From Rubrolithibacter sp043763625 (GTDB lineage Bacteria; Bacteroidota; Bacteroidia; Sphingobacteriales; Sphingobacteriaceae), in contig JAYULL010000104.1 of the NCBI GenBank assembly GCA_043763625.1, positions 1-10,960 on the forward strand: 10,960 nucleotides of DNA, written 5' to 3'. How positions within the stretch are numbered: the stretch's first letter is position 1; each line of letters starts with the position of its first letter. Shown piece by piece: positions 1-5,778 of the stretch. Below the pieces are notes generated by a model. That model made no database searches. It worked only from the letters and a program-made list of their open reading frames with translations, and was not told the origin of the DNA. The position numbers and the translations under genes are program-made.

Positions 1-1
1 T

Positions 2-100
2 AACGGAAAAAACGATATGTTCTTCAAAGGGGAAAACAGCACAATTGCTGATAGTAAATCTGCTTCGCAATTTGCTATCGGAGTGGTATACGCGTTTTAG
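2..100 (+). CDS. Outer membrane beta-barrel protein, C-terminal end (partial)
   Basis: Reading the frame that starts at base 2 gives 32 residues and a TAG stop at 98-100; the gene begins upstream of the window. The last residues (FAIGVVYAF) alternate hydrophobic and small residues and end in phenylalanine, the usual signature of the final beta strand of an outer membrane barrel, recognised by the BAM complex. The family (FadL-like, porin-like or other) cannot be told from so short a tail. The gene converges on the minus-strand cluster ending at 279, with two candidate hairpins between them. Confidence 0.6.
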   Translation, partial: NGKNDMFFKGENSTIADSKSASQFAIGVVYAF

Positions 101-110
101 AGGTAAGCAG

Positions 111-144
111 TAAAAATCGGGATTATGGTTCTCCCTAATCCCGA
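111..144 (-). terminator. Rho-independent terminator of the minus-strand cluster
   Basis: A perfect 9-bp inverted repeat, TCGGGATTA (117-125) and TAATCCCGA (136-144), surrounds a 10-base loop. On the minus strand the stem is followed at once by TTTTT (112-116), the arrangement of an intrinsic terminator. It lies about 135 bases beyond the YkuK stop codon. On the plus strand the stem is followed by an A-rich run, so it should work poorly for the outer membrane protein gene ending at 100. Confidence 0.65.
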
Positions 145-184
145 CTAAAAAATAATCCGTTTAACACAAGTTGCGGATTAGTTT

Positions 185-231
185 GGTTAGGCTGTCGCTT
201 TTCTCATGTCAAGGCAGCCTGCCAAATTTTT
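185..231 (+). terminator. Possible weaker terminator for the plus-strand outer membrane gene
   Basis: AGGCTGTC (189-196) can pair with GGCAGCCT (213-220) as eight pairs including one G-U; GG at 185-186 can pair with CC at 222-223 beyond a small internal loop. The plus-strand sequence then runs into TTTTT at 227-231. The 16-base loop and the gap before the T run make this a modest candidate. It sits about 85 bases after the stop at 100. Confidence 0.3.
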
Positions 232-278
232 ACCTAGGGATAATGATAGTAATAATTCTGTTTAGGGCAAAAGCTTTT

Positions 279-752
279 TTACTGGACTATCTTATTGGCG
301 CAAGCTGAACTTGCAAAAGCCTCCGGCTTTGCTTTAAAAACAAATCCCATGCTTAAAATATACCCCATAGCTTCGTGCAATGCTTGATTTGATTTAAACA
401 TCGGGTTAGTATTTATATCGGCATGAACTTCCAGATCTACGTCGTATAAGTCCAATAGATCGCAAAGGGAATAAGCAGTTTCTATAGACTTTTGAACTTC
501 CGTAAGCATACGCTCTTTAATGCTCATTTTTTTCGAAGAGCGCTCTTGATGGATATACATAAATCCGCCTTTCTTTTCTCTTAAAAAAACAATAACGGTT
601 GCAAAATCGGTTATAGCACCCTTAACTTGCGAATCAGTGCCTATGCACACTTTTAACTTATTTCCAAGATTAGTTTCGCGTTCAATAGCATGTTCAACTT
701 CTTGAAGAATGTCTTGTTGAATGGGTTCGCCGCTGAATTTTTTCCAGGTCAT
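279..752 (-). CDS. YkuK-family (DUF458) RNase H-fold protein
   Basis: A 157-residue protein recognisable as the YkuK/DUF458 family, predicted RNase H-like nucleases whose biological role has not been established. Visible family marks are GTDSQV at about 38-43, a conserved glutamate near residue 85 in MLTEVQ, HADIN at 110-114, and the C-terminal block KPEAFASSACANKIV at about 142-156. Asp40, Glu85 and Asp112 are candidate metal-binding acidic residues by analogy with the RNase H fold; that assignment is inference. There is no signal peptide, so it should be cytoplasmic. The length is full for the Bacteroidota members. It is the last gene of the minus-strand cluster, 240 bases after clpS, and may have its own promoter. 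A terminator follows at 117-144. Confidence 0.85.
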   Translation of the reverse strand: MTWKKFSGEPIQQDILQEVEHAIERETNLGNKLKVCIGTDSQVKGAITDFATVIVFLREKKGGFMYIHQERSSKKMSIKERMLTEVQKSIETAYSLCDLLDLYDVDLEVHADINTNPMFKSNQALHEAMGYILSMGFVFKAKPEAFASSACANKIVQ

Positions 753-992
753 ATAATTTGAATTAGGAGTTCAATGACCTTAATTTTTGCCGGTTCTAAG
801 CAAATTTTTTCAGGTCTAATAAAGATATATGATTTTATAGGAGAATATTCTAACAACCAAATTATTTAATTGTTAACTTTTTGCACCTTATTCACATAAT
901 AAACAATAAGGGAAGTGCTAAGTTTTCGTTATTTCAGTTTCACAAAACAATAAGCTCCAAAGCTAAAGCGGTAAGGCTGCAACGGTTTAGCG
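753..992 (-). other. Noncoding stretch between clpS and the YkuK gene
   Basis: This 240-bp AT-rich gap has no convincing gene. On the minus strand TAGCTTTG (958-965) matches the Bacteroidota -7 consensus TAnnTTTG, but no TTG lies at the expected distance, so it is only a weak promoter candidate for the YkuK gene. CCTTATT (886-892) and AATAAGG (905-911) can form a 7-bp hairpin with a 12-base loop; it has no T tract on the side needed for a minus-strand terminator. The gap length suggests that the YkuK gene may be transcribed separately from clpS. Confidence 0.4.
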
Positions 993-1289
993 TTAATCAA
1001 TACTTACAGTTAAACCTTCTTGTTGTAGTATTTTACGATAGATTTCAAGCTCTGTAAATGAGCCCTCAAGAATATTACATTTTCCGTCGGTATGTACGGT
1101 CCAAGCGATTTTTTCAGCTTGCGAGTTGGTGTAATCCAAGTATTTAATAAGACAATGAATGACGTGATCAAAGCTGTTCACTTCGTCGTTCCAAAGAATA
1201 AGTGTGTGACTCGATTTTAAACCCGCTAAAACTTCTTCAAGTGTAAGTGTTTCTTCCTGCGTTTCGGTGCCGGCGAAATAGATATTCAT
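993..1289 (-). CDS. clpS: ClpS, N-recognin adaptor of the Clp protease
   Basis: A 98-residue protein matching ClpS, the adaptor that binds substrates with destabilising N-terminal residues and hands them to the ClpA/ClpC AAA+ unfoldase for degradation by ClpP. The N-degron pocket residues are visible: Asn34-Asp35 in LWNDEVNSFDHVI and His66 in VHTDGKC, with Glu36 where Escherichia coli has Asp36. The variable N-terminal tail (about 1-27) needed for unfoldase engagement is present but acidic and short. It is slightly shorter than the roughly 106-residue enterobacterial protein and cytoplasmic. It lies 54 bases after the esterase gene in the same direction; no clpA or clpC is in the window. A TACTTTTG match sits only five bases before the ATG. 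Confidence 0.93.
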   Translation of the reverse strand: MNIYFAGTETQEETLTLEEVLAGLKSSHTLILWNDEVNSFDHVIHCLIKYLDYTNSQAEKIAWTVHTDGKCNILEGSFTELEIYRKILQQEGLTVSID

Positions 1290-1293
1290 TTTA

Positions 1294-1301
1294 CAAAAGT
1301 A
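1294..1301 (-). promoter_or_regulatory. Possible -7 promoter element directly before clpS
   Basis: The minus strand reads TACTTTTG here, an exact match to the Bacteroidota -7 consensus TAnnTTTG. No TTG or TTTG is found about 19 bases upstream. If active, transcription would begin at or next to the clpS ATG (1287-1289), giving a leaderless or nearly leaderless message. A chance match in AT-rich DNA is quite possible. Confidence 0.25.
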
Positions 1302-1343
1302 ATAAACGGACAGATAATTCGAGAAGAAGCGGCTATTTCTAAG

Positions 1344-2072
1344 TTAGAGGTAAAGTTTAAGCATTTCTCTCCAATACCGGGGCCGATGTGCTTCTTCTTC
1401 CCAAATATGGAAAGCAGTCGGGATATTTTTCTTCGATAAGTCTATATTTAGTCGGTTATTGTTTTCCAGAAACGGGTCTTCGTTTCCGATAGTTATTATA
1501 ATTTCTACGTGACTTAATTTCTCCAAAATATCTTCATCGTTTAAATTAGGAATGTATTGGCTTGGCATGTTGAAGTAGATTGCTTCGTCCCAGTAGCCGT
1601 CAAACAAATCGCGAAAGGGCCCTATTTTTTTTGTAAGGTCGTAACGACCGCTCATCCCTAATACTTTGCTGAAAAGTTCAGGGTGTTTAAATACAATGTT
1701 GACTGCGTGATACGCACCAAAACTACATCCTGTCGCGACAAGTGCAGAGCCGGGGTTAAGGCTGCTAATGAAGGGGATAACTTCTGTAAGAATGTAGTTT
1801 TCATAGTCCAAATGTCGATTTATTCTTTTGGGAGGAGGACAAGATTCGCAATAAAAACTTTCAAGATCTATACTGTCAACACAATAAACCTGTAAGAGGC
1901 CGGCTTCAATCTTTGGCCGAATAGCTTCGATAATTTTCCAGTCTTCGTAATCATAAAATCTCGCGGTTCGGGTGGGAAAGAAAATAATTGATGAACCGTG
2001 GTGACCGAAAACCAGCAGTTCCATGTCTCGATTGAGGCTCGGGCTAAACCATTTGCGATATTCCCGTTTCAT
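1344..2072 (-). CDS. Esterase-family alpha/beta hydrolase (GCSFG serine esterase)
   Basis: A 242-residue alpha/beta hydrolase of the putative-esterase type (esterase D/CE1-like fold) common in Bacteroidota. The nucleophile elbow is G115-C-S117-F-G119, followed by YHAVN and the LSGRYDL strand typical of this group. Asp199 in GNEDPF and His229 in EEAHRPRYW complete a plausible Ser-Asp-His triad. There is no signal peptide, so the enzyme should be cytoplasmic and probably acts on small or imported acyl esters; the real substrate is unknown. It starts 14 bases after the stop of the SGNH hydrolase gene, so the two are very likely co-transcribed. The family is clear, the substrate is not. Confidence 0.85.
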   Translation of the reverse strand: MKREYRKWFSPSLNRDMELLVFGHHGSSIIFFPTRTARFYDYEDWKIIEAIRPKIEAGLLQVYCVDSIDLESFYCESCPPPKRINRHLDYENYILTEVIPFISSLNPGSALVATGCSFGAYHAVNIVFKHPELFSKVLGMSGRYDLTKKIGPFRDLFDGYWDEAIYFNMPSQYIPNLNDEDILEKLSHVEIIITIGNEDPFLENNNRLNIDLSKKNIPTAFHIWEEEAHRPRYWREMLKLYL

Positions 2073-2086
2073 ACTACTGTTTAACT

Positions 2087-2695
2087 TTAATTAGAATTCC
2101 GGCATATCGTGTCGAAAACAAAGGCCGACAATATCTCTTTCCAAAGATCGTAGCCGGCTGCGCTTAAGTGCAACCCATCTTGTTCAAAGTAAATCTTACG
2201 CGGATGTTTGTGCGAATCAAGCATTCGGTCATAAATGTTTATGTAATGATAATTTTGATGCTTTTTTATCTCACTCTCAATAATTTTATTTGTATACACT
2301 ATTTGGTCACGAAGATTGAATCGTGCAATACTGGGCTTAATGGAGATAAAACCAACCGGGATATTACCGAAAGCTTGCGAGATTTCCGTTTCCAGTTGTT
2401 TAAAGAAAATAAAAATTTCTTCCCCGGTTCTCCCGTCACCAATATCGTTATCTCCGGCGTAAATTAAAAGGAGTTTTGGATTATAAGGTCTTAAAATCCG
2501 ATCGAAGAACCATACACAGGCAGCAAGTGTGGATCCGCCGAAGCCTAAATTAACAGGCTTGTAGTCTTTAAAATCCTCATATAGCGTATTCCATAACCTA
2601 AAGGATGAACTGCCGTAAAATGCAACTTCGGGTACGTAGCTCAAATCTTCTTTTATTTTTTCAACTCTTTCTACCTCTTCTTGGTACCAAATCAT
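2087..2695 (-). CDS. SGNH/GDSL-family hydrolase
   Basis: The protein carries the SGNH blocks in order: GSSS (Ser30 as nucleophile), LGFGGS (oxyanion glycine, about 51-54), GDND (Gly81, Asn83) and DGLH near the C-terminus (Asp173, His176). I chose the ATG at 2693-2695, giving 202 residues beginning MIWYQEEVERVE, because the WY-EEV-R-E opening is how this Bacteroidota subgroup normally starts. The frame stays open back to a TTG at 2812, which would add 39 residues without family resemblance. There is no signal peptide. The probable reaction is ester hydrolysis, perhaps deacetylation of a sugar or lipid. It is the first gene of the minus-strand cluster and diverges from the secreted hydrolase at 2824. 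Confidence 0.85.
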   Translation of the reverse strand: MIWYQEEVERVEKIKEDLSYVPEVAFYGSSSFRLWNTLYEDFKDYKPVNLGFGGSTLAACVWFFDRILRPYNPKLLLIYAGDNDIGDGRTGEEIFIFFKQLETEISQAFGNIPVGFISIKPSIARFNLRDQIVYTNKIIESEIKKHQNYHYINIYDRMLDSHKHPRKIYFEQDGLHLSAAGYDLWKEILSAFVFDTICRNSN

Positions 2696-2794
2696 CAGTG
2701 TCTTTTCTTCGTTTATTATTTTTACGAAAGATGGGTTTTTATTCTGAGTGGTCGAAAAAATTATCCTCTTATAAGTAACGACCTGATTATTTAT

Positions 2795-2802
2795 TAGTTT
2801 TG
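2795..2802 (+). promoter_or_regulatory. Candidate -7 element for the secreted alpha/beta hydrolase gene
   Basis: TAGTTTTG matches TAnnTTTG exactly and lies 21 bases before the ATG at 2824, a natural distance for a short leader. The matching -33 TTTG is not evident. If real, this element covers the alternative TTG start at 2800 and so supports the ATG at 2824. Confidence 0.4.
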
Positions 2803-2823
2803 AATGAATCAATAGAACCTTGC

Positions 2824-3744
2824 ATGCTGAAATTTTTATTTTGTACTCTTTCTCTTATCAGTGCATTTATGCTCTCTAAAGCTCAGAATAGTATTCCTTT
2901 GTATTCAGGAAAAATTCCTAATTCATTAAAAGCCGAAGGCGAAGAAAAGCAAGATCCTAAAAACACTTCTATTCAATTTCTAATCAAAATTTCGCGGCCC
3001 ACACTTACAATTTATCTGCCTCCAAAAGAAATTGCTAACGGAGCCGCTATAGTTATTTGCCCCGGCGGAGGCTATGGCGGGGTAGCGATAGATCATGAAG
3101 GATTTAAAATAGCGGAAGAGTTTAACAAAATCGGAGTGGCAGCTTTTGTATTAAAATACCGAATGCCTGATAATAAAGCGATGCCCGATAAAACTATAGG
3201 ACCTCTTCAGGATGCCCAACAAGCCATTAAAACCGTTAGAGAGCGGGCAAAAGAATGGAACATAAACCCCGGCAAGCTTGGAATTATAGGGTTCTCTGCC
3301 GGCGGGCACCTTGCTTCAACTGCGGCTACCCATTACAATCAACAAGTTTTAGAGAATAAAGCCAACGTAAACCTACGTCCCGATTTCCAAATATTGATTT
3401 ATCCCGTGATAAGTTTTGCCGACAGTCTTACTCACAGCGGGTCTCGTGATAACCTCATCGGAAGAAATGCAGGTAAAGAAAAAGTAGATTTATATTCAAA
3501 CGAACTGCAAGTAACTAAAGAAACACCTCCGGCTTTTTTAGTTCATGCGCAAGATGACGAGGTAGTGAAGGTAGAAAACAGCTTGCGGTACTATGAATCT
3601 CTTCACAGAAATAAAATCCCTGCAGAACTTATTATTTACCCTAAAGGCGGCCATGGATTCGGCCTGAATAATACCACAACACCTGACAAATGGTTTGACC
3701 ATTGCAAGAATTGGATGGCTGCAATGGGCTGGCTTAAGAAGTAG
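2824..3744 (+). CDS. Secreted alpha/beta hydrolase, acetylxylan-esterase-like (BD-FAE/COG0657)
   Basis: A 306-residue exported serine hydrolase. Residues 1-20 form a signal peptide (hydrophobic 4-17, cleavage likely after SKA before QNS). The oxyanion region is CPGGGYGG at about 79-86, the nucleophile is Ser158 in GFSAGG, the acid is probably Asp245 in HAQDDEVV, and the base is His277 in GGHGFGL. This is the COG0657/BD-FAE type often found with xylan-degrading genes and sometimes misnamed endo-xylanase B; members remove acetyl or feruloyl groups from polysaccharide side chains. The substrate here is inferred, not shown. Translation from the TTG at 2800 would add eight residues ahead of the signal peptide and is less likely. 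It is a single-gene unit, with no clear terminator in the 198-bp gap after it. Confidence 0.87.
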   Translation: MLKFLFCTLSLISAFMLSKAQNSIPLYSGKIPNSLKAEGEEKQDPKNTSIQFLIKISRPTLTIYLPPKEIANGAAIVICPGGGYGGVAIDHEGFKIAEEFNKIGVAAFVLKYRMPDNKAMPDKTIGPLQDAQQAIKTVRERAKEWNINPGKLGIIGFSAGGHLASTAATHYNQQVLENKANVNLRPDFQILIYPVISFADSLTHSGSRDNLIGRNAGKEKVDLYSNELQVTKETPPAFLVHAQDDEVVKVENSLRYYESLHRNKIPAELIIYPKGGHGFGLNNTTTPDKWFDHCKNWMAAMGWLKK

Positions 3745-3811
3745 AGGATAAATTATTTCGGGAACGAAGTTTTCATCACATAAAAATTACGTCATGTATT
3801 TGTAATAACCC

Positions 3812-3842
3812 TTTGCTATTGCGTCGGGAATTGATATTTTTG
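3812..3842 (+). promoter_or_regulatory. Bacteroidota-type promoter of the cytochrome c gene
   Basis: TTTG at 3812-3815 and TATTTTTG at 3835-3842 are separated by exactly 19 bases, matching the vegetative Bacteroidota consensus at every defined position. Initiation would fall near 3847-3850, leaving a leader of about 95 bases before the ATG at 3943. This is the best promoter match in the window. Confidence 0.7.
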
Positions 3843-3942
3843 CCCCGTTAATCCTCCTGAAATTTATTTACAGAGCCAATTAAACTTTTTTATGGAGGTT
3901 TCGTTCTAAAGGATATTACAATCTTAAAAAGAGAAAAAAATA

Positions 3943-4302
3943 ATGATAACATTAGGAAAAAAAGCGGCATTAGTTTTAAGTTTTTTTGCTTTTACAATAG
4001 CGGCTCAGGCCGGCGAAACACCTCAAGCTCAATCCTCTAAAGCGGATATTGAAAAGGGTAAAGCATTAATTGCAAAGTCAGATTGTTTGGCATGTCATAA
4101 GTTAGATGCAAAGCTGGTAGGCCCTGCTTATAAAGATGTAGCTAAAAAGTATAAAGCTACACCTGATAATATTAAAAAACTGGCTGACAAGGTAATTAAA
4201 GGCGGTGTAGGTGTATGGGGTCAAATTCCAATGTCTCCACATCCCACTCTTGCCCCTGCTGATGCTCAAAAAATGGTCTCTTACATACTATCAATAAAGT
4301 AA
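3943..4302 (+). CDS. Periplasmic class I cytochrome c (c551/c552-like)
   Basis: A 119-residue electron carrier with one covalently bound haem. Residues 1-23 are a signal peptide ending AQA before GETP. The haem attachment motif is Cys48-L-A-Cys51-His52, and Met97 in IPMSPHP is the likely second axial ligand, the short c8-type layout. A lysine-rich helix ends in MVSYILSIK, typical of this family. It would shuttle electrons in the periplasm between a dehydrogenase or the bc-type/alternative complex III and a terminal oxidase or other acceptor; the partner is not in the window. The ATG is preceded by an A-rich tract with no strong Shine-Dalgarno sequence. It has its own promoter (3812-3842) and terminator (4323-4359), so it is probably a monocistronic unit. 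Confidence 0.92.
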   Translation: MITLGKKAALVLSFFAFTIAAQAGETPQAQSSKADIEKGKALIAKSDCLACHKLDAKLVGPAYKDVAKKYKATPDNIKKLADKVIKGGVGVWGQIPMSPHPTLAPADAQKMVSYILSIK

Positions 4303-4322
4303 AAATTTTTTAGAAAGTATAT

Positions 4323-4359
4323 AAAGCTCTTGCAGTAACCGGCAAGAGCTTTTTGTTTT
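4323..4359 (+). terminator. Rho-independent terminator of the cytochrome c gene
   Basis: A perfect 11-bp stem, AAAGCTCTTGC (4323-4333) with GCAAGAGCTTT (4342-4352), encloses an 8-base loop and runs into TTTTTGTTTT at 4350-4359. It starts 20 bases after the cytochrome stop codon. On the minus strand the stem is not followed by a clear T run, so it should mainly serve the plus strand. Confidence 0.88.
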
Positions 4360-4491
4360 AGGCAGCACGGCAAACGGAAAAGATATTAGAGCGGAAAAGC
4401 AATTAGCGATATTAAACCTTGGGTTCTGATCTTGAGCCGGCAGTCGGTTCAGGAGCTTATAAGTTTTAGTTTTTGCGGAAATATTTATAGT

Positions 4492-4522
4492 AACGTTGTT
4501 AAGATTTAAAGCCGGCAACGTT
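4492..4522. repeat. Inverted repeat just beyond the GH5 gene
   Basis: AACGTTG (4492-4498) and CAACGTT (4516-4522) form a perfect 7-bp inverted repeat with a 17-base loop, beginning 11 bases past the GH5 stop codon. No T tract follows on the minus strand, so it is not a standard intrinsic terminator; it may be a 3'-end stem-loop or simply chance. The rest of the 4360-4532 stretch holds no convincing gene. Confidence 0.3.
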
Positions 4523-4532
4523 CTTTAATTGT

Positions 4533-5600
4533 TTAATAATGACGGAGCAAATCCAGCATCTTCCTGTCCAGCTTATGCCCGTTATAGTCTTCGTAATCTA
4601 CATCAGTTCTTCCGCTGTCTAAAACCCCGAAAGAACCTCTCAGGTTCCATAACGACCATCCCCAGCCGTTTTCTTCCCATATTTCCAAGTTATCTTTCAT
4701 CCAAGCTAAGGCAACATCATGAGGTGTATATTGGTAAGAGCCCCACTCACCTACATGAACTCCCACTCCTTCGTTCATAAGCCTCTTCCATGGCTCAAAA
4801 ATATCCCGTTTTAAGCGTTCTTTGTTCCACTCGTCGGCTTTTCCCGGATTTAACGGCCACGTCGGAGCCGAGCTCAAATCTGTTTTTACCCAAGACGCCT
4901 TGTAATGGCTTATTTGCATAGGGCCGTAACCTCGGGTGCTTTGCCCTACATTTAGATTTTTTGCACCTACAACCGGTTTGGTTCCCCACTGCAAACCGTC
5001 GATAATAATAAGTCGATTCGGGTCTTCTGCTCGTATTGCTTCAACTATTCGGGTTACTACCCGAACGTAGTTTTCTTCGTCAACGTTAGCCGGTTCGTTT
5101 ATCAAATCGAAACTTAACTTTTTGCTTGAAATATTTTTGTAACGCTTAGCAAACTGCTGCCAATGGAAGGCAGCTGCATCAAGTGCTTTTTCGTCTTTCC
5201 ACAAGTTTAGCGGTTCGGAGGGCGGGTTTACGCAGTATCCGGGAATACGATGTAGATTTAAATTTACGTGAATCTTGTATTTCTTGCCGAAACCAACAGC
5301 TTCATCAATTTCTTTTAAAACCTTTTCGTCTTGCTCGAACCAATTTTCGGGCTTCGACCAGCAACGATAAGACATTGGCAGTCTCGCAAAATTAAATCCT
5401 TGGTCTGCCATAAATTTAAAATCATCTTCCCGAAAAGGCTGATTATGTGCACCGTCAAATTTTTCCGGCAAGTTAAATCCCCGCCAACGAGGCAATTTAT
5501 TTTTATTTGGATTCGGCTTAGCAATTCCGGCATTTTTAAAGCTCAAAATACTCAAAGCACCTAATCCTGCTGCAGTTCTCAAAAACTTTCTTCGTTCCAT
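4533..5600 (-). CDS. Tat-exported glycoside hydrolase family 5 enzyme
   Basis: A 355-residue single-domain GH5 (clan GH-A, retaining, TIM-barrel) enzyme. The N-terminus MERRKFLRTAAGLGA is a twin-arginine signal: Arg3-Arg4-x-Phe-Leu before a mild hydrophobic stretch ending near residue 27. The barrel runs from RGFNLPEKF (40-48) to the end. Catalytic acid/base is Glu169 in DLINEPA; nucleophile is Glu285 in VHVGEWGSY. Supporting active-site residues include His117 in NLHR, His232-Tyr233 and Trp318 in GWSLWNLRG. No carbohydrate-binding module is attached. GH5 members cleave beta-1,4-glucans, mannans, xylans or glucosides; the subfamily and substrate are not decided here. It diverges from the receptor-like gene at 5779 and converges on the cytochrome gene. 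Folding before Tat export would be unusual for a secreted glycosidase. Confidence 0.9.
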   Translation of the reverse strand: MERRKFLRTAAGLGALSILSFKNAGIAKPNPNKNKLPRWRGFNLPEKFDGAHNQPFREDDFKFMADQGFNFARLPMSYRCWSKPENWFEQDEKVLKEIDEAVGFGKKYKIHVNLNLHRIPGYCVNPPSEPLNLWKDEKALDAAAFHWQQFAKRYKNISSKKLSFDLINEPANVDEENYVRVVTRIVEAIRAEDPNRLIIIDGLQWGTKPVVGAKNLNVGQSTRGYGPMQISHYKASWVKTDLSSAPTWPLNPGKADEWNKERLKRDIFEPWKRLMNEGVGVHVGEWGSYQYTPHDVALAWMKDNLEIWEENGWGWSLWNLRGSFGVLDSGRTDVDYEDYNGHKLDRKMLDLLRHY

Positions 5601-5685
5601 TTTGCGTAAAATCTTTTGGAAAATTATGGAGATTTAGGCCCTAACGCTCTAAGCGACAGAATTTTTACAAAGAGTTACATTAGGT

Positions 5686-5702
5686 TTTGCAATTTTTGCA
5701 AA
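5686..5702. promoter_or_regulatory. 17-bp perfect inverted repeat, possible operator
   Basis: TTTGCAATTTTTGCAAA consists of two 7-base arms with a 3-base spacer. It lies in the 178-bp divergent region between the GH5 start (5600) and the receptor-like gene start (5779), 85 bp from the former and 76 bp from the latter. Size, symmetry and position resemble a dimeric regulator site able to govern both genes. No exact TTG-N19-TAnnTTTG promoter could be found on either strand of this region, so the link to a promoter is not shown. Confidence 0.4.
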
Positions 5703-5778
5703 TAAGGCATGAATATTGGGTTAGCTGTGCAAATGTTTTTGTTTTTGCCCGGTAAATAATCCGGTTTTAATTTTTTTT

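Noticed and set aside
269..278. Palindrome AAAAGCTTTT next to the YkuK stop codon
   Set aside because: It has no loop, so it cannot form a terminator hairpin in RNA; the better terminator is at 117-144.
901..954. Direct repeat AAACAATAAG at 901-910 and 945-954
   Set aside because: Only two 10-base AT-rich copies, without regular spacing to a third or any link to a promoter; likely chance.
1683..1895. Plus-strand open frame of 70 codons antisense to the esterase gene
   Set aside because: It lies wholly within the strongly supported esterase gene on the other strand and its translation has no family features.
2168..2467. Plus-strand open frame of 99 codons with hydrophobic stretches, antisense to the SGNH hydrolase
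   Set aside because: It is a shadow of the SGNH gene, whose catalytic blocks fall in the same bases.
2824..3744. Endo-1,4-beta-xylanase B, a name often given to this hydrolase type
   Set aside because: The fold and catalytic motifs are those of an alpha/beta hydrolase esterase, not of a GH10 or GH11 xylanase.
4291..4518. Minus-strand open frame of 75 codons beyond the GH5 gene
   Set aside because: It overlaps the cytochrome terminator and stop codon and has a low-complexity translation without recognisable features.
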